Assembly (NCBI RefSeq): GCF_000447755.1
Contig: NZ_AUNE01000052.1
Location: 124,001 to 188,000 of the forward strand
DNA: 64,000 nt
Direction of reading: 5' to 3'
Origin: Bacteriovorax sp. BSW11_IV
GTDB lineage: Bacteria > Bdellovibrionota > Bacteriovoracia > Bacteriovoracales > Bacteriovoracaceae
Position 1 is the stretch's first letter, and every line of letters begins with the position of its first letter. Shown in pieces: positions 17,005 to 24,807 of this stretch. The notes under the pieces were generated by a model. It was not told where the DNA came from, ran no database searches, and worked only from the letters and a program-made list of their open reading frames with translations. The position numbers and the translations under genes are program-made.

Positions 17005-18411
17005 ATGAGTAAAGAATTTGATGTAGTAGTCATTGGTTCTGGTCCAGGTGGCTATGTTTGTGCCGTTAGATGTGCCCAATTAGGTTTTAAAACAGCAATC
17101 GTTGAAAAATATAATACACTTGGTGGAACTTGTTTAAATGTTGGTTGTATTCCATCTAAAGCATGGTTGGACTCATCTGAAAGATACTATGAGATGATTC
17201 ACTCTGCTGATAAGCACGGTATTGAAGTTGGTAAGGTAAAGCTTAACGTTAAAAAAATGTCTGAAAGAGTGGCCGAAGTCGTTAAGGGAATTACTGGCGG
17301 TGTTCAGTTTCTAATGAAAAAGAACAAAATCGAAGTTTTTACTGGTCATGGTTCATTTGTTGATGCCAACACAATTTCAGTAAAAGGTGAAAAAGAAACT
17401 GTTGAACTTAAAGCTAAAAAAGTTGTTATTGCAACTGGCTCTAAGCCTTCAACTCTTCCATTTATTACTCTTGATAAAGAAAGAGTAATTACTTCTACTG
17501 AAGCTCTTAAGCTTCAAGAAGTACCAAAGCACCTTATCGTTATTGGTGGGGGAGTTATTGGTCTCGAGTTAGGTTCTGTTTATAAGAGACTTGGTGCAAA
17601 GGTTTCAGTTGTTGAATATGCAACTGATATCATTGCAACTATGGATAAAGATTGTTCAAAAGGTCTGCACCGTGTTCTTAAAAAAGAAGGGATGGAATTT
17701 CACCTTGGTCACGGTGTAAGCGAAGTTACAAGAAACGGTAAAACTGTAACTGTTAAAGCAAAAGCGGTTAAAGATGGAAAAGAGCTTGTATTAGAAGGCG
17801 ATTACTGCCTCGTTGCCGTAGGGAGAAAACCTTATACAGATGGCCTTGGATTAGATAAGGCCGGTGTTAAAATGGATGATAGAGGTCGTATTGAGACTGA
17901 TGGTCATCTTCAAACAAATGTTCCTCACATCTTCGCCATTGGTGATGTTGTAAAGGGTGCAATGCTTGCTCACAAAGCTGAAGAAGAAGGTGTATTTGTT
18001 GCTGAGCTTATGGCAGGACAAAAACCACATGTAGACTACAACCTAATTCCTGGTGTTGTTTATACTTGGCCAGAAGTTGCAGGTGTTGGTGCAACTGAAC
18101 AACAACTAAAAGCTGATGGTGTTCCTTATAAATCAGGATCATTCCCATTTGCAGCTTCAGGTCGTGCGAAAGCTTCTGATGAAGCTGATGGGTTTATCAA
18201 AGTTCTAGCACATAAAGAAACTGATGAAATTCTTGGTGTTCACATGGTTGGACCAAGAGTTGCTGATATTATCAATGAAGCTGTTGTTGCAATGGAATTT
18301 AGAGCTTCTGCCGAAGACGTTGGTCGCATTTGTCATGCTCACCCAACTTATTCAGAGGCCTTTAAAGAAGCTGCTCTAGCGGCCACTGATAATCGCGCAC
18401 TCAATATGTAA
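17005..18411 (+). CDS. lpd: Dihydrolipoyl dehydrogenase (E3)
   Basis: FAD-dependent E3 that reoxidises dihydrolipoamide and makes NADH. The N-terminus has the FAD Rossmann motif VVVIGSGPGGYVCAVRCAQ and the redox-active disulfide GGTCLNVGCIPSKAW (Cys43 and Cys48). The NAD motif IVIGGGVIGLELGSVYKRLG, the second FAD contact PHIFAIGDVVKGAMLAHKAEEEG and the dimer-interface catalytic HAHPTYSEAF follow. I chose the ATG at 17005 (468 aa) with GAAGGA upstream; a TTG at 16990 would only add five residues. It is shared by other oxo-acid complexes and sits last in sucA-sucB-lpd. Confidence 0.97.
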   Translation: MSKEFDVVVIGSGPGGYVCAVRCAQLGFKTAIVEKYNTLGGTCLNVGCIPSKAWLDSSERYYEMIHSADKHGIEVGKVKLNVKKMSERVAEVVKGITGGVQFLMKKNKIEVFTGHGSFVDANTISVKGEKETVELKAKKVVIATGSKPSTLPFITLDKERVITSTEALKLQEVPKHLIVIGGGVIGLELGSVYKRLGAKVSVVEYATDIIATMDKDCSKGLHRVLKKEGMEFHLGHGVSEVTRNGKTVTVKAKAVKDGKELVLEGDYCLVAVGRKPYTDGLGLDKAGVKMDDRGRIETDGHLQTNVPHIFAIGDVVKGAMLAHKAEEEGVFVAELMAGQKPHVDYNLIPGVVYTWPEVAGVGATEQQLKADGVPYKSGSFPFAASGRAKASDEADGFIKVLAHKETDEILGVHMVGPRVADIINEAVVAMEFRASAEDVGRICHAHPTYSEAFKEAALAATDNRALNM

Positions 18412-18417
18412 AAAAAT

Positions 18418-18446
18418 AAAGGGCCAGAAATGGCCCTTTTTTATTT
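18418..18446 (+). terminator. Intrinsic terminator after lpd
   Basis: Perfect 9-bp stem AAAGGGCCA / TGGCCCTTT capped by a GAAA tetraloop and followed by a T-run. It overlaps the 3' end of the convergent gene by 6 bases. Confidence 0.92.
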
Positions 18447-19316
18447 GTATTTTTTCAGATACTCATCAATTTTCGTCATATCAATCCAAAGTCTTTTATC
18501 ATTCAAAACTTTTTGATTATCAAATAATGGGTTTGTAAGATAATGAACTTTTCTATTAATAATATTTGTATTGATTAAAGCGTCACGAACGGTTGGATCA
18601 CTAAAGAGTAGTTTATCAAATTCACCTTTTTCAATAAGTCTATTCAGTCCCAGAAGTAATCTGTCATAGAGTCTTTTATTTTTTTTACTAACGTAAAAAT
18701 AAAAAGGAGCAGGGTAGTAGAAGAGATGGTTTTTCTCTAAGGCAAAATCAAAATTTTTATTTTCTTCTATTTCTGATAGGGCCTCTGTTATTCCTCTAGG
18801 GTATCCCGTAAAACGGGAGTTATTCAGAAGTTGAAATGAAGTTTGATAATTGGGAAATCTAAAAAGTGACATTCCATTAAATTCTAAAATATCTGAATCT
18901 GGCCAATCATTGGCCTGTCCAAGGCGGATATTTTTAAAGTCTTCAATATTAAGACTCATTGGAAATTTATCTTGATCGTTTTTTCTAATGATCATGACTC
19001 GTAAACCAATGAGGCCTTTTAAAAGCGGAATAGGAATACTTTGAACTTTATTTTCTCGCTCAGGTGAAGACATGGACCACATCACTTGGAAGAACTCATT
19101 ATCCCTTACAAGTTCTACTTCACGTCCTTGTGGGATAAACTCGGCCTCTTTCAAAGAGTAGTCTCCGTACTCAGTTTTTGTTTCATCTAATGTTGCGATT
19201 AAAATCTTTCTTATTATTTCAAAATGTTTGTAGACATGGTTGTGACGAATAATCTCTTGTGAAAGAGTTGTAGGGGAAAAAAAGATAACGATTAATGGGA
19301 TTAAAATGGCCCTCAT
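18441..19316 (-). CDS. Orphan periplasmic solute-binding-like protein
   Basis: A 291-residue exported protein (signal MRAILIPLIVIFFSPTTLS) that looks like the family 3 extracellular solute-binding fold common as orphans in predatory bacteria. Supporting segments are VQSIPIPLLKGLIGLRVMII, LGQANDWPDSDILEFNGM, SRFTGYPRGITEALSEIEE, LFYYPAPFYFYVSKKNKRLY and GLNRLIEKGEFDKLLF, the last resembling the C-terminal helix of such proteins. There is no permease or ATPase beside it, so it is not evidently a transporter part. The ligand is unknown. Confidence 0.65.
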   Translation of the reverse strand: MRAILIPLIVIFFSPTTLSQEIIRHNHVYKHFEIIRKILIATLDETKTEYGDYSLKEAEFIPQGREVELVRDNEFFQVMWSMSSPERENKVQSIPIPLLKGLIGLRVMIIRKNDQDKFPMSLNIEDFKNIRLGQANDWPDSDILEFNGMSLFRFPNYQTSFQLLNNSRFTGYPRGITEALSEIEENKNFDFALEKNHLFYYPAPFYFYVSKKNKRLYDRLLLGLNRLIEKGEFDKLLFSDPTVRDALINTNIINRKVHYLTNPLFDNQKVLNDKRLWIDMTKIDEYLKKYK

Positions 19317-19367
19317 ACTTTCTTATTATAGCATGAGGGCATAAAGCTACTAGAGCTTAATTTATTC

Positions 19368-21668
19368 TTAATCTAATAGACTTTTAGGAAGTGCTCTAAA
19401 AAGTGCACTTAAAATCTCTGGACCGGCCTCAGGGTTAACCTTATCGTAACGATTTCCTTGAGCTTCCGGCGCTAAACGAACACCTTCTCTATAGCTACCT
19501 AATGCCATGGCATGTGGGCCAGTAATTGGAATAATATATTCAGTAATTCCCGTATCAGGAGGTAAAATAGCTGCCGCAGTTTCAACAAGCCCATCTCCTG
19601 GAGATGCGATATGTGTCCATCTGTGTACTGGTTGGCGTAAGAAGCCAGACCATAGTGATAGATTAGTCACTGCCAATTCTGACTCAGGTAAAGATGGGAA
19701 ACTCATCCATTTCATATTAGGAAACTCTCTGTGTATTTTAGTTATGTCGTATCCTTCCCAAGGATCATTGGCCAAAGACTCTATTCCATCTAACATATCT
19801 GATTTACCAGTTAAGCGCAGCCCTGTTCTCACTGCCAGCGCCGTTAAGTAATTAGCTTCTGTTATATACTTGGCCACAAAAGATGAGCGAACGACACCAC
19901 TTAATGAAACCATAAGTCGTACCTTTGCTCTTTCATTCTCAGGTAACACATGTCCAAATCTTAAGAAGTAACGAATAAAATCAGCTGTACCTTTACTCGC
20001 AGATACAAAGACAACTTTATCAAGTTTAGGAATCTTGTGCTTTAAGATTTCCCTAAGCATTGAAGAATTATAGTTACTCCCTTTGTTAGGATCAACTTCA
20101 AGCATTGACGAAGTAAATCCTAGATTACGAATTTCTTCGCTGGCCTTTCTGATAAGGATTGCATTATCACTATCATCACCACCTATACCTAGAACAAGAA
20201 AAACACCAATTTTTTTTCTCTCACTTGGATCAATTGTATAGAAGCTATCTGAGAAAGAGAGTTCTTTATTTAGAGTTGTTTGAATAATTTTTTCTTTCAA
20301 AATTTTACTATCTTCATTTTTATTTTCTAACACATTCTTAATATAGTTAAGGGCCCTCACTAAACCTGATTGCTTAGAAATTTGGCGTGTGTACGCCAGT
20401 AGATCTAAAGTTCCTTTACTTGTGTACGCCGTTGGGAGAGGTGCATTGATGACCTTCTCACAATCTCCACCTGTCATGAAAATATACCAGCATTGTAGTA
20501 GCTGTTTATCGTGATAGTCGCGATCAAATTTTATTGTTTTAAAACTATGATGTCTGTAGTCTTTGTTAGTTGAACTTTTTCCATGTCGGCCATGAACTTC
20601 AGATCTAAAAGTTCTAAGGTATTTATTAGGTGCATAGTACTCTAGATTATTATAGTTTTCTTCTAATAAGGGTTTGAATTTTTTTGGAACCTTTACCCAG
20701 CCATCCTGACGGTCATGATCTGCACGCCACTGATCCATTGATTTTGCAAGGCCAACGCCATCTGAATTTAATATGAAGCTTCCATAGTAGCCGTACTTCT
20801 TCTTTAGCGATTGAAATTTCTCAGGCGCAATGGGACATGATTTTATGTTTAAATCCTTTAAGGCCTTTTTAATTTTTTTCGTACTTCCTTCTGATGCATA
20901 TGTTGAACAGTTGATTGATTCATCTTGAGCATCATCGATGTAGTGGGCAATATCAATTTGCTTAACTTGCTTCCATTTACTATCAACACATTTGATATAA
21001 GGACCGATATCTTCTGCGAGAAGATCTCTGTTTTTTCCTAGGATATTATTCCAAAATCTAAGGCCGTTGAAGTTTGCTGCAAGATCGGCATAACTAAATA
21101 CGCCCGTTCCCCATTTCTTGCCACCGAAAATGACTTTTTCAGTATATACACCAGTGAGGAGGACATCTTCAATTTCATCCCCATTCAGATAGTGATCTTC
21201 AAAGTAAGCAAATCCTCGCTCAAATAAATGTTCGATTTTATCCACACCAATATAGGTGTTGTTGATATTAATAAGAGGGGACATGGCCAATTTACTTTTT
21301 TCTGCTCCTGGGCGCCCAAGTACAAATCCATCCCACATTGTCCATTCTCTATAAATTGACTCATTAGGAGTGAGGAAGATTTTCTCAATGGCCTTATCAT
21401 TTTCAATATAGTCTGTAATTTCACCAAAGACATGGTTATGCAGATATTTGCGCAGACCTTTGTAGAGTTTTTTATCGTTACATTTAACGTTGTCAGCATG
21501 GAGTTGTTCAAGCGTGAGTTCTACATACTCATTGATTTTTGCATTGATATAGGCCCTAGAATCATCGACTTTTTGATCTTTTACACTAAATTGGTCTATC
21601 TCTGCACCTTGTGCACTTAGAAAGGCCATAGAGGCTAAAAATCCGATTCCTAGTTGACGCAATTTCAT
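19368..21668 (-). CDS. Large exported protein with C-terminal alpha/beta-hydrolase-like domain
   Basis: I do not know this 766-residue protein. It has a cleavable signal peptide (LGIGFLASMAFLSAQGA), a long N-terminal region (~25-485) rich in charged and aromatic residues without a recognised domain, and a C-terminal part with alpha/beta-hydrolase logic. That part has a strand IGVFLVLGIGGDDS, a nucleophile-elbow-like VVFVSASKGTAD with Ser558, then SPGDGLVETAAA with Asp692 and ITGPHAMALGS with His719, in the order and spacing of a Ser-Asp-His triad. The elbow reads S-x-S-x-G, not G-x-S-x-G. It stands alone between two gaps and is probably an exported esterase or amidase; the substrate is unknown. 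Confidence 0.7.
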   Translation of the reverse strand: MKLRQLGIGFLASMAFLSAQGAEIDQFSVKDQKVDDSRAYINAKINEYVELTLEQLHADNVKCNDKKLYKGLRKYLHNHVFGEITDYIENDKAIEKIFLTPNESIYREWTMWDGFVLGRPGAEKSKLAMSPLININNTYIGVDKIEHLFERGFAYFEDHYLNGDEIEDVLLTGVYTEKVIFGGKKWGTGVFSYADLAANFNGLRFWNNILGKNRDLLAEDIGPYIKCVDSKWKQVKQIDIAHYIDDAQDESINCSTYASEGSTKKIKKALKDLNIKSCPIAPEKFQSLKKKYGYYGSFILNSDGVGLAKSMDQWRADHDRQDGWVKVPKKFKPLLEENYNNLEYYAPNKYLRTFRSEVHGRHGKSSTNKDYRHHSFKTIKFDRDYHDKQLLQCWYIFMTGGDCEKVINAPLPTAYTSKGTLDLLAYTRQISKQSGLVRALNYIKNVLENKNEDSKILKEKIIQTTLNKELSFSDSFYTIDPSERKKIGVFLVLGIGGDDSDNAILIRKASEEIRNLGFTSSMLEVDPNKGSNYNSSMLREILKHKIPKLDKVVFVSASKGTADFIRYFLRFGHVLPENERAKVRLMVSLSGVVRSSFVAKYITEANYLTALAVRTGLRLTGKSDMLDGIESLANDPWEGYDITKIHREFPNMKWMSFPSLPESELAVTNLSLWSGFLRQPVHRWTHIASPGDGLVETAAAILPPDTGITEYIIPITGPHAMALGSYREGVRLAPEAQGNRYDKVNPEAGPEILSALFRALPKSLLD

Positions 21669-21680
21669 ACATACTCCACT

Positions 21681-21695
21681 GTCTAAAATTTAGAC
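21681..21695. promoter_or_regulatory. Perfect palindrome upstream of the hydrolase-like gene
   Basis: GTCTAAA-A-TTTAGAC lies 13-27 bases before the start codon. A further TTTAGA at 21701-21706 extends the pattern of TCTAAA/TTTAGA half-sites. It may be an operator or a 5'-UTR hairpin. Confidence 0.4.
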
Positions 21696-21711
21696 GGCCG
21701 TTTAGAATAAA

Positions 21712-21737
21712 GAGGCATCCTTGTTCTTAAGTGCCTC
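21712..21737 (-). terminator. Intrinsic terminator of the DUF3617-type gene
   Basis: On the minus strand GAGGCA ... TGCCTC forms a stem followed by TTTATTCT. It lies 55-80 bases beyond the stop codon of the upstream minus-strand gene. Confidence 0.6.
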
Positions 21738-21791
21738 ATTTTCTAAAAGCTTACATATCTGTAAGGAGTATTAATTCAAATTGAGTGCCAA

Positions 21792-22277
21792 TTATTTGCA
21801 CTTAGAATCGATGAACGTTCCCACGAATGCCACTTTGATGGCCTTCTTGTCTTTTGTTGTCCCTTCAAACTGGCCGGCATAAGATTTTTCGTTATTGGCC
21901 TTAAGTGATGTTTTACCTTTTACACCATTCTTGCATTCAGTGGTCATTTCAAGTTCGCTCTTTGTTTTCTTTGTGATTTTATTCGTGCAACCTTTCTCAA
22001 CTTCGGCAAGTTTTTCAGGATTATCAATCATCTTCTGAGTCAAACATGTTTTTTTCTCAGACAAGATATCTAAGAAATCTCCACCACCTTGAGACTTCAT
22101 CATGTCTTTGACCATCTGTTGTTGGGCCTTTGGAATACTCTCTAGAATTTTACTTACTTGATCATTCATATTTACGCCGTCTACAAAAACTGTGGCCTTT
22201 TGTCCCCAGAGTCCAGATTTGATTTGGAGATTGGCATGTACGCTAGTAATCAGTAAAAATGGTAGAAAGTATTTCAT
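21792..22277 (-). CDS. Exported DUF3617-like protein
   Basis: A 161-residue exported protein with signal MKYFLPFLLITSVHA. The mature part follows the DUF3617 pattern: an N-terminal strand ending in GLW (LQIKSGLWGQKATVFVDG), a middle helix with Met/Gln (KAQQQMVKDMMKSQGG), then KKTCLTQKMID, KGCTNKI, TTECKNG and a final strand AIKVAFVGTFIDSKCK with paired Cys. The function of DUF3617 is unknown; members are periplasmic and may be monitored by envelope stress. It has its own terminator. Confidence 0.7.
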   Translation of the reverse strand: MKYFLPFLLITSVHANLQIKSGLWGQKATVFVDGVNMNDQVSKILESIPKAQQQMVKDMMKSQGGGDFLDILSEKKTCLTQKMIDNPEKLAEVEKGCTNKITKKTKSELEMTTECKNGVKGKTSLKANNEKSYAGQFEGTTKDKKAIKVAFVGTFIDSKCK

Positions 22278-22319
22278 AATAACCTCATGTTAATTTTTAT
22301 ATAGAATGACAAATTTGTT

Positions 22320-23381
22320 CTAAATCGTCTCGATAAAAAAATGCGGATAAATATAAATTTTTCTAAAGTTTGGATTCTCTCTTCTTAAGCGAATAGTTTT
22401 GGTTAATTCCTCATTTGGGCGAAGGATTTTTATGGCCTTTGTAAATGGAATTCTTCTTTTGGGATATTGAAGTTCAATATGGGGCTTTTTATGATCTAGA
22501 AAGCATAGACTACTTTCTTTGAAGTCACCAATCCATTGTCCTCGTTCATCTTCGAAGACAATTTGATCATCTGCTTTTGAAATTTCTTGTAATGAGTAAA
22601 AATTGTTAATTGAACACATCACAGTTTCACTTTTATTTTTTAAATTTGTGAGAGTTTGTTCGTTCTTATTGTGAGTCTCTTTTAAAATACTAAGACATTC
22701 TTTTGGATCAAGAGAGTTAAAAATATAAATAGAAGGATCATGGCGTGGCGTTTTTAAAGAAAGTTTTTCTTTAAGGTTTAACCACTTCTTACTTTTTAAA
22801 AGATTTATAAAATCACCATGGGATTCTACCGCATAAAGACAAATTTGGTGTTTACACGCAATCTCAAAAAGGTGAGTGAGCATTTTTTCTGTAAAAACAC
22901 TTGCAGGCAAATACATGAAATAGTTTTTTCCCTCAGGAAAGTTGGTCAAAAGGTTTTGATGATGAATTGTCTTGTCAGATAACTCTAATGATCTAAGGGC
23001 CTTTTTTGAGCTATTCACGCGCTCCAAAATATATTCGTAGCTTTCAACATTTGCGACGTTTTCATAGAGTGCACTTAAAATGGAGCCTTTGCTATAGCCA
23101 GAACCTAAGTCAATCAGCGTCTCATCATGATTGATATGTTTCAACAGTACATACCAATCTGCAAATGATGTGTTTAAAGCATTCATCGAAAGTTCATTAT
23201 CAGTGTAGCTATCTTTTAGATGATTATATTTACCAATAATATTGTCCTCACAATTTTTGAGCCCGACCAAGTCTTCAAGGGCCGCCTCTTTTTCCACTAT
23301 AGCTTTCTCATCACATAAGCACTGAAAATCTGATTTCAAGTAATCATTTAGGAGGTTTTTAAAGGACAAGATATTTTTCAT
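22320..23381 (-). CDS. Class I SAM-methyltransferase-like protein
   Basis: A 353-residue cytosolic protein. Residues ~70-215 look like a Rossmann methyltransferase: motif I is ETLIDLGSGYSKGSILSAL, followed by an acidic-ended strand (VESYEYILER) and FMYLPASVFTEKMLTHLFEIA. The arrangement with a long helical N-terminus before motif I recalls DOT1-like or related lysine methyltransferases, but I would not assign a substrate. The C-terminal ~130 residues (e.g. IVFEDERGQWIGDFKESSLC) are unrecognised. It is divergent from the GYF-PilZ gene, 70 bp apart. Confidence 0.65.
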   Translation of the reverse strand: MKNILSFKNLLNDYLKSDFQCLCDEKAIVEKEAALEDLVGLKNCEDNIIGKYNHLKDSYTDNELSMNALNTSFADWYVLLKHINHDETLIDLGSGYSKGSILSALYENVANVESYEYILERVNSSKKALRSLELSDKTIHHQNLLTNFPEGKNYFMYLPASVFTEKMLTHLFEIACKHQICLYAVESHGDFINLLKSKKWLNLKEKLSLKTPRHDPSIYIFNSLDPKECLSILKETHNKNEQTLTNLKNKSETVMCSINNFYSLQEISKADDQIVFEDERGQWIGDFKESSLCFLDHKKPHIELQYPKRRIPFTKAIKILRPNEELTKTIRLRRENPNFRKIYIYPHFFIETI

Positions 23382-23451
23382 AACTCAATGTTTTTACAGG
23401 TAATTGATGAATATAGTTTAGTAAATTGATCAGATAGTCGATAAGTCTTCT

Positions 23452-24621
23452 ATGAAGCAAGTGTACCTTATTAATTTAGATAACAACAAACATAAAGTCG
23501 ATCTCAATGGGCTCAAGGAGTATCTTGAATTTGGATGGATTGAGCTAGAGACTTTTGTCCTTGATTTGGAATCCAATAAGCAAATATCTGTCAAAGATAT
23601 AATTACTTCTTCAAAAGGTGCTTTACCTCCTTTACCAAATAAAACTCAAAGAGCTGCACCCACACAGCTAAATGAAGATGGCATTGGTAGAATGCTCTCG
23701 CTTATTTATGATAAAATTACGCGTCTTGAAGAGGTCACAAACTCTGAAGAATACATTCTAGAGCGTCAATTGAGAATGGAAATTGATGGACTCAATGAAG
23801 CAAACAGAATTTTACATGCTGAGAACTCAAAGCTTAAACAAGAAATTGCAGAGCTAAAGAGGCTCAATGAAAAAGTTTCCAAGTATGAAAATCAAATTAC
23901 TGAAGACCAGTCAAAAATTAAAAATCTCGAGGAGAATATTCTTTATCTAAATGAAAAGAAAAAAGAATACGCTCGTAAGTTTCATCAAAGTGCTGGTGAA
24001 CTTGAGAAGATTAAAGACTTCCATGGACAAAAAGAAGATAAAGAAGAGCGCAAACTTGTTGGTTCACTTTATGAAGTGACCAATGAAAAAGAATGGCTTA
24101 TTCGCAATGATGATGGAGTTAAAGGGCCATACTCTTTCGAAGATATTATCGGTTTTAAAAAACTCGGAATGCTTGATGAAGACTACTCCATTAAAAAGGA
24201 GAGTGAAAAACGTTGGGCAAAATTGCGAGATCGCTATGAAGTATGGGCGCCATTGCAAATTGATGAGATGGAAGGCAAGAAAACTTTTTACATTAAAAGA
24301 GCAGATTACCGAGCACCTTTTTATGATGTGGTTTCATTTGATTTGAATGAAGAAAATTACAAAGGTCATTGCACAAGTTTAAGTGTAGGTGGATGTTTTA
24401 TAGAGCTGCCAAAGATGCCAGAGAATGTTCAAAAAGGTGAAGTTGGAGAAATCCACTTTCAAAATTCAGTCTTGGCCACACCGTTTAGTGTAAAATTTGA
24501 AATCGTAAGAGTTAGTGATTCAAGACCTAGAGGAATTGGATTAAAATTTATAGAAGTATCACCTGAGGTTACAAATACTGTGGAAGCATATATTGAAACC
24601 TTTCTAAAAAAAGCAGCATAA
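23452..24621 (+). CDS. Coiled-coil GYF-PilZ protein, probable c-di-GMP receptor
   Basis: A 389-residue cytosolic protein with three parts. A short N-terminal domain (1-60) and a linker are followed by a long coiled coil (~95-190). Next is a GYF_2-type domain (EWLIRNDDGVKGPYSFEDII, GMLDEDYSIKKESEKRWAKL) and a C-terminal PilZ domain carrying RADYR (RxxxR) and SLSVGGCF, which fits the (D/N)xSxxG c-di-GMP-binding motif apart from Ser replacing Asp/Asn. GYF-PilZ fusions are frequent in Bdellovibrionota. It probably turns c-di-GMP level into a protein-protein contact. The partner is unknown and the gene seems monocistronic. Confidence 0.85.
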   Translation: MKQVYLINLDNNKHKVDLNGLKEYLEFGWIELETFVLDLESNKQISVKDIITSSKGALPPLPNKTQRAAPTQLNEDGIGRMLSLIYDKITRLEEVTNSEEYILERQLRMEIDGLNEANRILHAENSKLKQEIAELKRLNEKVSKYENQITEDQSKIKNLEENILYLNEKKKEYARKFHQSAGELEKIKDFHGQKEDKEERKLVGSLYEVTNEKEWLIRNDDGVKGPYSFEDIIGFKKLGMLDEDYSIKKESEKRWAKLRDRYEVWAPLQIDEMEGKKTFYIKRADYRAPFYDVVSFDLNEENYKGHCTSLSVGGCFIELPKMPENVQKGEVGEIHFQNSVLATPFSVKFEIVRVSDSRPRGIGLKFIEVSPEVTNTVEAYIETFLKKAA

Positions 24622-24688
24622 TCATCAATTAATTGAAATGATTGGTTGCACGTCGAATGAATTTTAGGGAAAATAGAAGAAATCTTTT

Positions 24689-24776
24689 TGGTGGTCTGGG
24701 CGAGACTTGAACTCGCACGCCTTATTCAGACACGGGATTTTAAATCCCGGGCGTCTACCGATTCCGCCACCAGACC
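24689..24776 (-). tRNA. tRNA-Leu (anticodon UAA)
   Basis: Cloverleaf on the minus strand: acceptor GGTCTGG / CCAGACC, D arm GCG...CGC with GGTAGA loop, anticodon stem CGGGA / TCCCG with loop TTTAAAA (anticodon TAA at 24742-24740), a long class II variable arm, T arm GCGAG-TTCAAGT-CTCGC, discriminator A and an encoded CCA at 24691-24689. It reads UUA (and UUG by wobble), the dominant Leu codon in AT-rich genes. Flanking bases form an extra helix with each other (see findings). Confidence 0.97.
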
Positions 24777-24807
24777 AAAAAGATTTTATGATTTTTAACT
24801 ATTAACA

